The translations under genes and the position numbers were made by a program. A stretch of DNA of 64,000 bases from Rhizomicrobium sp. (GTDB lineage: Bacteria; Pseudomonadota; Alphaproteobacteria; Micropepsales; Micropepsaceae): assembly GCA_037200985.1 (NCBI GenBank), contig JBBCGJ010000001.1, positions 1,588,756 through 1,652,755 of the forward strand. The letters are read 5' to 3'. Shown one piece after another: positions 53,833 through 62,946 of this stretch. How positions within the stretch are numbered: the first letter of the stretch is position 1; each line of letters starts with the position of its first letter. The notes beneath the pieces are model-generated. The model saw only the letters and a program-made list of their open reading frames with translations, searched no databases and was not told the DNA's origin.

Positions 53833-53866
53833 TAGCTATCTAGCCTTCTAAGTGTCTAGATAGCTA
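53833..53866. promoter_or_regulatory. palindromic operator of the RHH-methyltransferase operon
   Basis: Perfect inverted repeat TAGCTATCTAG (53833-53843) and CTAGATAGCTA (53856-53866) with a 12-base spacer, and further TCTAGA-like half-sites next to it. A TTGACA (-35 type, minus strand) lies at 53879-53874. The repeat is 10 to 43 bases from the RHH start codon, so a bound RHH protein would block transcription or translation. Confidence 0.7.
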
Positions 53867-53879
53867 GATGTCTTGTCAA

Positions 53880-54250
53880 TCGCCGCTTCTAGACTGCGGT
53901 TGGCCAATAGGGATCTGTCCGCGATTGCCGGCTGCGGTTGACGTGGCCGCGCTAGCAAAGGGCGTGGACGGCGCTAGGCAGCATTGCCCGATGGGATGGT
54001 TGACCATTCTGGGTCCGGTGGAGAAAGAGGCTTCGCAAGCTGTCGCTTTCGGCAGGCACGCCGCCGCGGCCTTTCCTTCCGACGCGCATTTCGCGAAAAT
54101 GCCTACGTTCCCGCCGTTGCGATTTGGCACCTGCGATGTAGTACGCCCGGTCGTGGGCATAGGTACCAGACGAAAAACCGGGTATCTGACCGGGTATCAG
54201 ACGAAGAGGTCGGAAACTTATTGTAGTAATATCAATGAGATAGGTGCGAC
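53880..54250. other. right-end noncoding region of the island and trpG leader
   Basis: About 370 bases with no supported gene. It holds the double ACCGGGTATC motif and, next to trpG, the leader AGATAGGTGCGAC that supplies the ribosome site for the GTG start. Transcription of trpGDC-moaC-moeA must now begin in this region or further inside the island; no strong consensus promoter was recognised. Confidence 0.5.
54172..54200 (+). repeat. right-end paired motif, candidate integrase arm sites
   Basis: GAAAAACCGGGTATC then TGACCGGGTATCAG; matches 17140-17168 with few differences and in the same orientation. Lies about 50 bases inside the right end, versus about 115 inside the left end. Confidence 0.65.
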
Positions 54251-54835
54251 GTGCTTCTCCTGATCGATAATTATGACAGCTTCACCTACAACCTGTTCCA
54301 CTATTTGGGGCAGCTGGGGGCGGAGGTCGTCGTCAAGCGGAACGACGAACTCACGGCGGCGCAGGCGCTGGCGCTGAAGCCGGAAGCCATCGTGCTGTCG
54401 CCGGGGCCGTGCACGCCGAACGAGGCGGGCATCTGTCTCGATCTCATCAAGCTTGCCAATGGGCGGTATCCGATCCTCGGCGTGTGCCTCGGCCACCAGG
54501 CGATCGGGCAGGTCTATGGCGGCACCATCGTGCGCGCGCCCGAGCCGATGCACGGCAAGCTGTCGACCATCCATCACACCGGCAAGAGCGTCTTCCGCGG
54601 CCTCAACAACGACTTCCAGGCGACGCGCTATCACTCGCTGACCATCGCGCCCGAAAGCATGCCCGCGAGCCTCGAGATCACCGCGACCAGCGAGGACGGC
54701 GTGATCCAGGGCGTGATGCACAAGACCCATCCGGTGCATGGGGTGCAGTTCCATCCCGAGAGCATCGCCTCCGAGAACGGCCACGCGCTGCTGAACAATT
54801 TCCTCAAATTGGCGAAAGAGACCGTGCCGGCATGA
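54251..54835 (+). CDS. trpG: anthranilate synthase component II (glutamine amidotransferase), split from its native 5' end
   Basis: 194 residues. It hydrolyses glutamine and passes ammonia to TrpE in tryptophan synthesis. Class I amidotransferase triad: Cys in '[13 protein letters not shown]', His and Glu in '[11 protein letters not shown]'. The start is GTG 54251, whose first base comes from the island; the same codons follow ATG at 16999 on the left side. The protein is therefore intact but its promoter, leader and start codon were replaced by integration. It overlaps trpD by four bases. No trpE is seen in the window. Confidence 0.93.
   Translation: MLLLIDNYDSFTYNLFHYLGQLGAEVVVKRNDELTAAQALALKPEAIVLSPGPCTPNEAGICLDLIKLANGRYPILGVCLGHQAIGQVYGGTIVRAPEPMHGKLSTIHHTGKSVFRGLNNDFQATRYHSLTIAPESMPASLEITATSEDGVIQGVMHKTHPVHGVQFHPESIASENGHALLNNFLKLAKETVPA
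54252..54276 (+). repeat. attR: 25-bp direct repeat, right junction
   Basis: Second copy of the trpG-derived repeat; begins at the second base of the trpG start codon and covers codons 1-9. Identical to 17000-17024. Confidence 0.9.
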
Positions 54836-55842
54836 GCGGGTTCCTCACCCTGCTCAAATACGTGGCCGCCGGCGGAACGCTCACTGCCGACGAGGCCGCG
54901 CTCGCGTTCGGCGCCATCATGGCCGGCGAGGTCAGCGAGACGCGGATCGCGGCGCTGGCGACGGCGCTGGCGGTGCGCCGGCCGACCGTCGACGAGATCG
55001 TGGGCGCGGTGCGCGCGATGCGGGCCAAGATGACGTCGATCGAGGCCAATCCCTACGCCATCGATCTGTGCGGCACGGGCGGCGACGGGATCGGAACGCT
55101 CAACATCTCCACGGCCTGCGCTTTCGTGGTCGCGGCATGCGGCGTGCCGGTCGCCAAGCACGGCAATCGCAGCATGTCGTCAAAGAGCGGCACGGCGGAC
55201 TGCCTGGAGGCGCTGGGCGTGAATATCGCGCTGTCGCCGGCCGCCGCGTCGCGCTGCCTGCGCGAGGCGGGGCTCTGCTTCCTGTTCGCGCAGGCCTATC
55301 ACCCGGCGATGAAATACGCCGCGCCGGTGCGCAAGGAACTGGGCTTCCGCACCATCTTCAATCTCATCGGGCCGCTGTCCAATCCGGCGCGGGTGCGGCG
55401 GCAATTGGTCGGCGTCTACGACAAGGAATGGTGCGTGCCGCTCGCCGAAGTGCTGGGCAAGCTCGGCGCCGAGCGTGCCTGGGTGGTCAATGGCGACGGG
55501 CTGGACGAGCTGGCGATCTCGGGGCCGAGCCATGTCGCGATCCTGGAAGACGGCAAGGTGACGACGCGCGAGATCGGACCGGAGGACGCGGGGCTGTCCT
55601 GGGCGCCGCTCAAGGCCATCGCGGGCGGGACCGCCGCCGAGAACGCGGCGGCGCTCCGGCGGCTGTTCGACGGCGAGCCGAGCGCCTATCGCGACATCGT
55701 GCTGATCAACGCGGCGGCGGCGCTGATCGTGGCGGACAAGGCGAAGGATCTGCGGGAAGGCGCGAAGCTCGCCGCCCGGGCGCTCGACAGCGGCGCGGCG
55801 AAGGCCAAGCTCGAACAGCTCATCGCGGTATCGGCCGCATGA
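54832..55842 (+). CDS. trpD: anthranilate phosphoribosyltransferase
   Basis: 336 residues. Transfers a phosphoribosyl group from PRPP to anthranilate. Motifs are '[20 protein letters not shown]' (PRPP loop), '[20 protein letters not shown]', '[13 protein letters not shown]', '[16 protein letters not shown]' and '[16 protein letters not shown]'. Start at ATG 54832 overlaps the trpG stop (ATGA), and its own stop overlaps the trpC start in the same way. Confidence 0.95.
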   Translation: MSGFLTLLKYVAAGGTLTADEAALAFGAIMAGEVSETRIAALATALAVRRPTVDEIVGAVRAMRAKMTSIEANPYAIDLCGTGGDGIGTLNISTACAFVVAACGVPVAKHGNRSMSSKSGTADCLEALGVNIALSPAAASRCLREAGLCFLFAQAYHPAMKYAAPVRKELGFRTIFNLIGPLSNPARVRRQLVGVYDKEWCVPLAEVLGKLGAERAWVVNGDGLDELAISGPSHVAILEDGKVTTREIGPEDAGLSWAPLKAIAGGTAAENAAALRRLFDGEPSAYRDIVLINAAAALIVADKAKDLREGAKLAARALDSGAAKAKLEQLIAVSAA

Positions 55843-56639
55843 CCATCCTGGACGACATCGCCGTCTATAAGCGCGAGGAGGTCGCGGCCGCGAAGGCGCG
55901 TGTATCGACCGCGGAGATCGAGACGGCGGCGCGCGCGGCGCCGCCGGTGCGCGGCTTCCGCGCGGCGCTCGAGCGAGCGCGAGCGGACGGACGTTATGGG
56001 CTGATCGCCGAGATCAAGAAGGCGAGCCCGTCGAAGGGGCTCATCCGCGCCGATTTCGATCCCCCTGCCCTGGCGCGGGCCTATGAACGCGGCGGCGCGG
56101 CGTGCCTGTCGGTCCTGACCGACAGGCCGTCTTTCCAGGGCGCGCCGGAATTCCTGATGCAGGCGCGGGCGGCGACGCACCTGCCGGTGCTGCGCAAGGA
56201 TTTCATGCTCGATTCCTACCAGGTGGCGGAGGCGCGGGCCTGGGGCGCGGACTGCATCCTCGTCATCATGGCGATGGTGAACGACCTCACGGCGAAGACG
56301 CTGCTGATGGACGCGGTGCATTGGGGCATGGACGCGCTGGTCGAGGTGCATGACGAGGCGGAACTCGCCCGCGCCCTGGCGCTTGGCGCCAACCTCATCG
56401 GCATCAACAACCGCGACCTGCGCAGCTTCGTCACCGATCTCGGCGTGACGCTGCGGCTCCTGCCGCGCATCGCGAAGGACCGGCTGGTCGTCGCGGAAAG
56501 CGGACTGGGCACGCCGGACGACCTCAAGCGGCTTTCGGAGGCCGGGGTCACGACCTATCTGGTCGGCGAGAGCCTGATGCGGCAGAGCGACGTCGCGGCG
56601 GCGACAGCAAGACTGATCGGCGCTAAGCTGACGGCATGA
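55839..56639 (+). CDS. trpC: indole-3-glycerol phosphate synthase
   Basis: 266 residues, TIM barrel. Converts 1-(o-carboxyphenylamino)-deoxyribulose phosphate to indole-3-glycerol phosphate. '[20 protein letters not shown]' (catalytic Glu and Lys), '[20 protein letters not shown]', '[12 protein letters not shown]', '[16 protein letters not shown]'. Not fused to TrpF. ATGA overlaps with trpD and moaC mark one operon. Confidence 0.95.
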   Translation: MTILDDIAVYKREEVAAAKARVSTAEIETAARAAPPVRGFRAALERARADGRYGLIAEIKKASPSKGLIRADFDPPALARAYERGGAACLSVLTDRPSFQGAPEFLMQARAATHLPVLRKDFMLDSYQVAEARAWGADCILVIMAMVNDLTAKTLLMDAVHWGMDALVEVHDEAELARALALGANLIGINNRDLRSFVTDLGVTLRLLPRIAKDRLVVAESGLGTPDDLKRLSEAGVTTYLVGESLMRQSDVAAATARLIGAKLTA

Positions 56640-57424
56640 ACAAGCTTACCCATCTGGACGAGACCGGCGCGGCACGGATGGTCGACGTCTCGGCCAAGGA
56701 CGCGACGGTGCGCGAGGCGACCGCCGAGGCGACGATCGTGCTGTCGGCGGAGGCCTTCGAGGCCGTGGTGAACGGCACCGCGAAGAAGGGCGATGTGCTG
56801 GCGACGGCGCGGATCGCCGGCATCATGGCGGCCAAGAAGACCAGCGAGCTGATCCCGCTCTGCCATCCCATCGCGCTGGCCAAGGCGAGCGTGGATTTCG
56901 AGCCGGACGCGGCGCGCCATGCGATCCGCATCCGGGCGAGCGCCAAGACGACCGGGCCGACCGGGGTCGAGATGGAGGCGCTGACGGCGGCCAGCATCGC
57001 GGCGCTCACGATCTACGACATGGTCAAGGCGGTGGACAAAGGCGCCGTCATCGAGGGCGTGAAGCTGCTCGCCAAGTCGGGCGGCAAGAGCGGCGATTTC
57101 GTCGCCGAGGCGCCGAGGCCGGCGAAACCGGCCTACCGCTCGGCAGGGATGATCGGGCGGGCGAAGCCCTCGGCCATCATGGGCGAAGTGGCGGCGCCCA
57201 GGCCCAACGCCGATAAGCAGCGCGAGACCGGTCAGCAGCGGGAGTCGTTCCGTGCCTTCATGACCTCCAATCGCCTGCGCGCGACGCAATGGGCGAAGGA
57301 CGCGGATGTGCCGGTGTCGGAGATCTATGCCTTTCTGACGGGCAAGACGCGGGCGATGCCGAAGGACGTGGCCGAGAAGCTGGCGCGGGCCGCGCGGACG
57401 CGCACGGAAGACATGTTCCGATGA
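56636..57424 (+). CDS. moaC: cyclic pyranopterin monophosphate synthase with C-terminal HTH extension
   Basis: 262 residues; MoaC proper is about 160. It completes pyranopterin formation in molybdenum-cofactor synthesis with MoaA. Core: '[20 protein letters not shown]', '[20 protein letters not shown]', '[20 protein letters not shown]', '[20 protein letters not shown]'. After a linker (about 165-200), residues 205-262 look like an extra helical HTH domain ('[20 protein letters not shown]', '[20 protein letters not shown]'). The extension is in frame and GC-matched, so it is native. It might bind DNA; that is inference. Confidence 0.92.
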   Translation: MNKLTHLDETGAARMVDVSAKDATVREATAEATIVLSAEAFEAVVNGTAKKGDVLATARIAGIMAAKKTSELIPLCHPIALAKASVDFEPDAARHAIRIRASAKTTGPTGVEMEALTAASIAALTIYDMVKAVDKGAVIEGVKLLAKSGGKSGDFVAEAPRPAKPAYRSAGMIGRAKPSAIMGEVAAPRPNADKQRETGQQRESFRAFMTSNRLRATQWAKDADVPVSEIYAFLTGKTRAMPKDVAEKLARAARTRTEDMFR

Positions 57425-58611
57425 TTTCGGTCGAGGACGCGGTCCAGCGGATCGTCGCGGCGTTCGCGCCGGTGGAGGCGGAAACGGTCGGCATCGACGC
57501 GGCGGCGGGACGTGTCCTGGCCGAGGACGCTATCGCGCGGATGAACCAGCCGCCCGATCCGGTGTCGTCGATGGACGGCTACGCGGTGCGCAGCGCGGAC
57601 GCGACGGCGGCGGGCGTGATGCTGCGCGTGGTGGGCAGCGCGCCGGCGGGTCATCCTTTCGGCGGGACGCTGCGCGCCGGCGAGGCCGTCCGCATCTTCA
57701 CCGGCGGCGTCGTGCCGGACGGCGCCGACAGCATCGTCATCCAGGAAGACGCGCAAGCAGACGACGGACGCGTGACGCTGGGCGTTCCCGCTATCCCGAT
57801 GCGGCACATCCGCGTCGCGGGATTGGACTTCAAGACGGGAGACCCCATCGTCGAGGCGGGACGGCGGCTGACGGCGCGCGACGTCTCGCTGATCGCGGCA
57901 GGCGACATTCCGACGGTGCGGGTGCGCCGGCGCCCGCGCGTGGCGCTCGCGGCGACCGGCGACGAGCTTTCGCTGCCGGGCGCGCCGAAGAAGCCGGGCG
58001 GCATCGTCGCCTCGTCCGGCTATGCGCTGTCCGCGCTGATCGCGCGCTGGGGCGGCGAGACCATCGACCTGGGCATCATCCCCGACAAGGCGGAGGCGGT
58101 CGCGGCCATCGCCGACCGCGCGGCGGGCGCCGACCTGATCGTCACGCTGGGCGGCGCCTCGGTCGGCGACCACGACCTGGTGCAGAAGGCGCTGGGACCG
58201 CGCGGCTTCGAACTCGATTTCTGGAAGATCGCGATGCGGCCGGGAAAGCCGCTGATCTTTGGCCGGCTCGGCGGGACGCCGCTGCTGGGATTGCCGGGCA
58301 ATCCGGTGTCGACGCTGGTCTGCGCGACGCTGTTCCTGAAACCCGCTATCGCCGCGATGCTGGGAGATGCCGCGAAGGCGGAAGCGCCGACGGCGCGGCT
58401 GGCGAGCGACATGAAGGCGAATGACGTGCGCCAGGACTATGTGCGGGCGCGGCTGGAAACGCGCGACGGCGAGCGCTTCGTCGCGCCGTTCGGCCTCCAG
58501 GATTCGTCAATGCTAAGCGTTTTGGCGCGGGCCGATGCCCTGATCGTGCGGCCGCCCCGCGCGCCGGCCGGCAAGGCCGGCGACATCGTGCCGATCGTGA
58601 TGCTGGAATGA
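57421..58611 (+). CDS. moeA: molybdopterin molybdenumtransferase
   Basis: 396 residues. Inserts molybdate into adenylylated molybdopterin. '[20 protein letters not shown]' (MoeA N-terminal signature), '[18 protein letters not shown]', '[16 protein letters not shown]', '[18 protein letters not shown]', '[20 protein letters not shown]'. ATG 57421 overlaps the moaC stop. Last gene of the rightward trp-moa-moe operon; a hairpin terminator follows immediately. Confidence 0.95.
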   Translation: MISVEDAVQRIVAAFAPVEAETVGIDAAAGRVLAEDAIARMNQPPDPVSSMDGYAVRSADATAAGVMLRVVGSAPAGHPFGGTLRAGEAVRIFTGGVVPDGADSIVIQEDAQADDGRVTLGVPAIPMRHIRVAGLDFKTGDPIVEAGRRLTARDVSLIAAGDIPTVRVRRRPRVALAATGDELSLPGAPKKPGGIVASSGYALSALIARWGGETIDLGIIPDKAEAVAAIADRAAGADLIVTLGGASVGDHDLVQKALGPRGFELDFWKIAMRPGKPLIFGRLGGTPLLGLPGNPVSTLVCATLFLKPAIAAMLGDAAKAEAPTARLASDMKANDVRQDYVRARLETRDGERFVAPFGLQDSSMLSVLARADALIVRPPRAPAGKAGDIVPIVMLE

Positions 58612-58612
58612 G

Positions 58613-58643
58613 AAAAGAGCGGGCACGAGGCCCGCTCTTCGCA
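58613..58643 (-). terminator. terminator 1 (AAGAGCGGGC hairpin)
   Basis: AAGAGCGGGC / GCCCGCTCTT stem with T-run on the minus strand (GCTCTTTTCTC). Serves the 109-aa gene; may also stop moeA transcription from the other side. Confidence 0.8.
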
Positions 58644-58647
58644 TCTG

Positions 58648-58977
58648 TCAGTGGTGGTGGCCGCCGCCATGGCCGCCACCGCCGTGTCCGCCGCCATGGC
58701 CGCCACCACCGTGGCCTCTGCCACCATGTCCGCCGCGATGACCGCCGCCATGACCGCCGCCGCCCCAATGACCGCCGCCATGCCTGTGGCCGCCGCCGCC
58801 GAAACCAAAGCCGAACGCTATGCCCGGCCCATAATAATGATGCCGATGGACGTGCCAGCAGTGATACCTGTTGCACACGACCCGCGCGCCGGCCGGGGCG
58901 GCGGTCGCCGCGAGCACCGCGCCGGCGACGCTGGCCGCGAGCGCGGCACGCACGACGATATTGCGAAAATTGGACAT
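58648..58977 (-). CDS. secreted Gly/His-rich small protein (paralogue 1)
   Basis: 109 residues. Signal peptide ('AALAASVAGAVLAATAAPAG', cut near AGA-RV), then 'RVVCNRYHCWHVHRHHYYGP' and a long low-complexity tail of GGGH/GGHGG repeats ending HHH. The Cys pair and more than 20 histidines could bind metal. Not assigned to a known function; periplasmic by the signal peptide. The same 'VCNRYHCWHVH' motif is in the next gene and a variant in the third, so the three are paralogues. Repeats in the DNA here are coding. Confidence 0.75.
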   Translation of the reverse strand: MSNFRNIVVRAALAASVAGAVLAATAAPAGARVVCNRYHCWHVHRHHYYGPGIAFGFGFGGGGHRHGGGHWGGGGHGGGHRGGHGGRGHGGGGHGGGHGGGGHGGGHHH

Positions 58978-59032
58978 TGCGAACTCCTTGGTGCAGGCCC
59001 CCTGGTGGGAACTCCCGCGCACGCAATGTGTT

Positions 59033-59070
59033 GCGCAAAAAAGAGCGGGCCCGAGGCCCGCTCTTCCGTT
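59033..59070 (-). terminator. terminator 2 (AAGAGCGGGCC hairpin)
   Basis: AAGAGCGGGCC-CGA-GGCCCGCTCTT, with TTTTTT on the minus strand. Located just downstream of the 100-aa gene. Almost identical to terminators 1 and 3. Confidence 0.85.
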
Positions 59071-59072
59071 TG

Positions 59073-59375
59073 TCAGTGGTGATGTCCGCCGCCGTGGAAG
59101 CCGCCGCCATGGAAGCCGCCGCCATGGAAGCCACCGCCGTGGCCGCCATGATAGTGACCGCCGCCGAAATTGAACCCGAAGGTCACGCCGGGGCCGTAGT
59201 AGCTGGGATAGTAGTATGGGTCGTAGTACGGATCGTAGTAGCCGTGCACATGCCAGCAGTGGTAGCGGTTGCACACGACACGCGCCGACGCCGGTGTCGC
59301 CGTGAGCGCCGCCGTACCGCCGAGTATCGCCGCGGCCAATGCCGTCCGTGTGAGGACCTGTCCGAGTTTCGTCAT
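59073..59375 (-). CDS. secreted Gly/His/Tyr-rich small protein (paralogue 2)
   Basis: 100 residues from ATG 59375 after a perfect AAGGAGG. Signal peptide ('AALAAAILGGTAALTATPAS', then ARV), then 'RVVCNRYHCWHVHGYYDPYY', a Tyr/Pro stretch, and GGGFHGGGFHGGG repeats ending HHH. Same plan as paralogue 1. Function unknown; a cell-envelope or metal-handling role is possible from composition only. Confidence 0.75.
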   Translation of the reverse strand: MTKLGQVLTRTALAAAILGGTAALTATPASARVVCNRYHCWHVHGYYDPYYDPYYYPSYYGPGVTFGFNFGGGHYHGGHGGGFHGGGFHGGGFHGGGHHH

Positions 59376-59452
59376 CGCAGCCTCCTTGGCTTTGCTCCTC
59401 CTGCCGACAAAACGTGCGGCGAAACCCGGCGTTCCGGTCATGACAAAATGCG

Positions 59453-59490
59453 ACAAAAAAAGAGAGCGGGCCTTGCGGCCCGCTCTCTCC
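59453..59490 (-). terminator. terminator 3 (AGAGAGCGGGCC hairpin)
   Basis: AGAGAGCGGGCC-TTGC-GGCCCGCTCTCT with TTTTTTT on the minus strand, downstream of the 90-aa gene. Confidence 0.85.
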
Positions 59491-59508
59491 AGAAGCCGGT
59501 CAGAGCTT

Positions 59509-59781
59509 TCAGAACGTCACCCAGAGGCCGTTGCGCCAATAGCCGCGGCCTTCGTGATAGCCGCGCCAGCGATAACCGTGGCGATGGCGCAAGCGCCAAT
59601 TGTCGCCGTAGAAGCGGACGCCGAGCGTCGCGGGATAGTTGTAGCGGTCCCTCACCTGCCAGCAATCGCCGAAGCGGTTGCAGGCGGTGCGCGCCTCGGC
59701 CGTCGTGGCGGTCGCGGCAAGCGCGCCGACGCCGAGCACTGCGGCCACGGCGCCTGTGGTCATGAGTTTGCGGATGGTCAT
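59509..59781 (-). CDS. secreted small basic protein (paralogue 3)
   Basis: 90 residues from ATG 59781; an upstream ATG at 59796 would add five residues. Signal peptide ('TTGAVAAVLGVGALAATATT'), then 'RTACNRFGDCWQVRDRYNYP', a diverged form of the CNRYHCWHV motif of its two neighbours, and a short Arg/Tyr/Trp-rich tail instead of Gly/His repeats. Divergent from lexA across a region holding the LexA box. Function unknown. Confidence 0.75.
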   Translation of the reverse strand: MTIRKLMTTGAVAAVLGVGALAATATTAEARTACNRFGDCWQVRDRYNYPATLGVRFYGDNWRLRHRHGYRWRGYHEGRGYWRNGLWVTF

Positions 59782-59894
59782 GGGGTTCTGCTCCATGGTG
59801 GATGCGCCCTCTCCGGTCTTTTGAACGGGTCGGCCGGAGTCCCGTTCCGGGAACCGCTGGAGTTTCATAGATGTTGTACGTTGACGCTTGGAAA

Positions 59895-59909
59895 GAACTA
59901 AAGTAGAAC
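59895..59909. promoter_or_regulatory. LexA (SOS) box, alphaproteobacterial type
   Basis: GAACTAAAGTAGAAC, an exact GAAC-N7-GAAC (equally GTTC-N7-GTTC on the other strand). It lies 68 bases upstream of the lexA start and implies autoregulation. The leftward 90-aa gene starts about 114 bases away, so it may also be affected. Confidence 0.85.
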
Positions 59910-59976
59910 GATTCTCCATGTTTCGGCTTTGTTCGCCCCTGCTTCGGGCGGCACCACACAAAGGGACGTGGAACCC

Positions 59977-60717
59977 ATGCTTACCCGCAAGCAGTACGAA
60001 CTCCTGATGTTCATCCATGAACGCATCCGGGAGTCCGGCGTGCCGCCGTCCTTCGACGAGATGAAGGATGCGCTCGACCTGAAGTCCAAATCGGGCATCC
60101 ACCGGCTGATCACCGCCCTGGAAGAGCGCGGGTTCTTACGGCGCATGGAAAAGCGGGCGCGCGCGCTCGAGATCATGAAGCTGCCGGAAAACGTGTCGGA
60201 TACGCTCCGGCCCGCGACGACGCGCAGCCAGTCGATGCGCGCGGCCAGCCCACGCCACGGCCGCAGCGAAAACCGGATATCGAACGATGCCCGCATGGCG
60301 GGCGGACCGCGCCGGTCGGTGGGCGACGGCGAGGCCGCCGTCAACGTGCCGCTGGTCGGGCGCATCGCGGCCGGCACGCCGATCGAGGCGCTGCAGAACA
60401 AGGTCGGCGACGTGCCGGTGCCGGGCGGCATGATCGGACGCGGCGACCACTACGCGCTCGAAGTGACGGGCGATTCGATGATCAATGCCGGCATCCTCGA
60501 CGGCGATACGGTGATCATCCAGGAAGCCGACGCGGCGAACACCGGCGAGATCGTGGTGGCGCTGGTCGACAACCAGGAAGCCACGCTGAAGCGGCTGCGC
60601 CGGCGCGGCGATTCGATCGCGCTGGAGGCGGCGAACCCGGCCTATGAGACGCGGCTCTACGGCGCCGACCGGGTGCGGATTCAGGGCAAGCTGGTGGGCC
60701 TGATCCGGCGGTATTGA
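59977..60717 (+). CDS. lexA: LexA repressor/protease of the SOS response
   Basis: 246 residues from ATG 59977. N-terminal winged HTH ('[20 protein letters not shown]', '[20 protein letters not shown]'), a linker about 40 residues longer than in E. coli, and the S24 peptidase domain: cleavage site Ala-Gly in '[13 protein letters not shown]', catalytic Ser in '[16 protein letters not shown]', Lys in '[11 protein letters not shown]'. Represses DNA-damage genes until RecA-stimulated self-cleavage. An SOS box is present upstream. Overlaps the convergent comEC gene by 37 bases. Confidence 0.95.
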   Translation: MLTRKQYELLMFIHERIRESGVPPSFDEMKDALDLKSKSGIHRLITALEERGFLRRMEKRARALEIMKLPENVSDTLRPATTRSQSMRAASPRHGRSENRISNDARMAGGPRRSVGDGEAAVNVPLVGRIAAGTPIEALQNKVGDVPVPGGMIGRGDHYALEVTGDSMINAGILDGDTVIIQEADAANTGEIVVALVDNQEATLKRLRRRGDSIALEAANPAYETRLYGADRVRIQGKLVGLIRRY

Positions 60718-62885
60718 GGGCGGGGCTGGGCGCTCCAGGGGCGCACGCCCCTGTCCTGCTCCACGGTTTCCACGCGCAGCGGCGGACCGAGCCACACCGC
60801 ATAGCCGTTGTTGCGTGCGATATCGAAGCGGTCGATCACGAGTTTGGGGCCGGTGCATCTGCGTCGCGTCGGCACGGCGCTGACGACGATGGCGGCCACG
60901 GCGCAATCCTCCGCCAGGGCATCGATGCGCGAGACGTCGGCGATCAAAAGACCGCTCGCGGTCCGCGCGATGCAGCCCAGCGCGTCGCAATGCACGCCGT
61001 CCGCGGGCGTGGCGATCGCGTCGCCGCTGTCGCGCTCGTCGCCGTCGCGCTTGAGCCATTCGGCGGCGGAGTAATTGTCCTTGGCCTTGCGGAAGAGCTT
61101 CAATGCTCCGTCGGGGCCGCGGACCGCGACGGTCAGGCCGTCGCGCGCGACCAGCAGGTCGGGCGGCGTCGCCGCATAGGCGAGACCGATGCCGAGGAGC
61201 AGCGGCGCGAAGCCGAACCAGCGCCACGATGTGCGCCATAGCCCGAGCCACAGGCCGCCCAGCGAAACGAGGACCAGCGCGCTCACCGGCCAGGCCGGCA
61301 TGACCGAGACGGCGCCCGGCAGGCCAGAGACCCAGCGGCCCATCGCCAGCATGATCTCGATCCCGAAGCCGAGCACGCGCAGCGGCCAGGCATCGAGGCC
61401 GAGCGGCATCAAGAACACCGACAGCGCGGCCGCCGGCATGGCGATGAAGCCCATGATCGGCATGGCCAGGAGATTGCCCAGCACGGCGTAATGCGTGGCG
61501 CGGTCGAAATGATAGATGGCGTAAGGCACGGTCGCGATGCTGCCGACCAGGCTGGTCGTCGCGATGCCGCGCATGTAGCGGCGCACCGCCTTGAAACGCT
61601 TCGGCCCGAAGCTTTCGCTGCGCCGCCGCGCCTGCTCCCACTCCGCCACCGCGATGAGCCCCACGACGGCGGCGAAGGACATCTGGAAGCCCGGCTCGAT
61701 CAGGCTTTCGGGACCGAGCCAGAGGATGATCGCGGCGGCGAGCGCCAGCGTGCGCATCGAGAGCGCGGGGCGGTCGACGAGGACGGCCGTCAGCATGCTC
61801 GCCAGCATGACGAAGGCGCGGGTCGAGGCCGAAGAGGCGCCGGAGATCATAAGATAGAACGTCGCCGCTCCGAGCGCCGCGACCGCGGCCCATTTCTTGA
61901 TCGGATAGCGCAAGGCTATCGGGGGAAACGCCGCGAGCAGCGCGCGCAGGACCCAGAACAATCCGCCGCCGACCAGCGCCATGTGCAGGCCGGCGATGGC
62001 GAGGACATGGGCGAGGCCCGCATCGCGCAGGGCCTGCTCGTCGGCGTCGGAGATCGCGGCGCGGTCGCCGGTGATCAGCGCCGAGGCGATGCCGCCGGTG
62101 CTGCCGGGCAGTATCTCGTGGATGCGGGCCGTCATCCGTGTACGGAGCGTCTCGACGAAGAGATGCCAGCGGTCGCTCGAGGAAGGCTCGCCCAAGGGCG
62201 CGATGGGCTTGGGCCTGCCATAGGCATAGCCGACGCCGCCGAGCCGCAGGTAATAGGCGGCACGGCCGAAATCATAGGCGCCGGGCGCGGCCGGCGCCGG
62301 GGGCGGCATCAGAACGGCGGTGACATGCACCCAGGAGCCGGGCGGCGGCAGCGGCGTGTCGGCGCGCACCGATATCCGCACGCGGGCGGGCGTGCTGCCG
62401 GGCGCAAAGCGCTTGCCGCGGATGTCGCCGAGGACGAAGCGGATGCCCTTGCCGTGCAGCTCGGCGGACTCGACGCGGCCGTCCAAGCCCAGGGGACCGA
62501 CCCGCTGCGCGAGAACCGGCGCGGCGACCATCTCGGTACGCAGCTTGGCCAACGCGAAACCGAAGGCGATCGCGGCCAGCGCGGCGAGGAGGACGCGTAG
62601 TGCAACGTTCTGCGTGCCCGATGCGCCGAAGATCGCCGCAACCGTGGCGAGCGCGGCGAGGCCGGCCCAGGCCAGGGACGGTTCGAACGGCAGCGCGAAA
62701 TAGACGCCGATGCCGGTACCGAGACCGGCGGGCAGCCAGAGCGGCCAGCGGTCCCGCTCGGCCAGCGCCGCGCGGCCGAGCGCGGCCAAGGCGAGGCCCG
62801 GAAGCGCGGTCCAGCGCACCGGCGCGGGCCAGGCGCCGGAGGGCACGAAGCGGCGGAACGGGAGGAACCGACCTGCTGTTCCCAC
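60681..62885 (-). CDS. comEC: ComEC/Rec2 DNA-uptake channel protein
   Basis: 734 residues; the GTG start at 62885 is uncertain. Several N-terminal helices, a DUF4131-like region (about 90-215), the Competence domain with many helices ('[20 protein letters not shown]', '[20 protein letters not shown]', '[20 protein letters not shown]', '[17 protein letters not shown]'), and a short C-terminal tail instead of a complete metallo-beta-lactamase domain. Carries one DNA strand across the inner membrane in natural transformation. Divergent from gltX. Confidence 0.9.
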   Translation of the reverse strand: MGTAGRFLPFRRFVPSGAWPAPVRWTALPGLALAALGRAALAERDRWPLWLPAGLGTGIGVYFALPFEPSLAWAGLAALATVAAIFGASGTQNVALRVLLAALAAIAFGFALAKLRTEMVAAPVLAQRVGPLGLDGRVESAELHGKGIRFVLGDIRGKRFAPGSTPARVRISVRADTPLPPPGSWVHVTAVLMPPPAPAAPGAYDFGRAAYYLRLGGVGYAYGRPKPIAPLGEPSSSDRWHLFVETLRTRMTARIHEILPGSTGGIASALITGDRAAISDADEQALRDAGLAHVLAIAGLHMALVGGGLFWVLRALLAAFPPIALRYPIKKWAAVAALGAATFYLMISGASSASTRAFVMLASMLTAVLVDRPALSMRTLALAAAIILWLGPESLIEPGFQMSFAAVVGLIAVAEWEQARRRSESFGPKRFKAVRRYMRGIATTSLVGSIATVPYAIYHFDRATHYAVLGNLLAMPIMGFIAMPAAALSVFLMPLGLDAWPLRVLGFGIEIMLAMGRWVSGLPGAVSVMPAWPVSALVLVSLGGLWLGLWRTSWRWFGFAPLLLGIGLAYAATPPDLLVARDGLTVAVRGPDGALKLFRKAKDNYSAAEWLKRDGDERDSGDAIATPADGVHCDALGCIARTASGLLIADVSRIDALAEDCAVAAIVVSAVPTRRRCTGPKLVIDRFDIARNNGYAVWLGPPLRVETVEQDRGVRPWSAQPRPQYRRIRPTSLP

Positions 62886-62946
62886 AAAGGGTACCGTTTG
62901 CTAGAAGCTCGCCGCAAACGCCGGCCACACCTCCAAGCGAAGCATA

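Larger units (their letters stand above)
17000..54251. mobile_element. integrated genomic island in the 5' end of trpG
   Basis: About 37.25 kb bounded by 25-bp direct repeats (17000-17024 and 54252-54276) that are codons 1-9 of trpG. A tyrosine integrase gene lies inside the left end and points inward. Paired 'ACCGGGTATC' motifs lie just inside each end. Gene content is accessory and base composition is mostly AT-richer than the flanks. Conjugation genes are reduced to fragments, so it is probably no longer self-transmissible, though the integrase looks intact. Confidence 0.9.

Noticed and set aside
58650-58790. Regular short repeats resembling a repeat array or CRISPR
   Set aside because: They encode the GGGH/GGHGG tail of a secreted protein and lack unique spacers. 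No CRISPR array was seen in the window.
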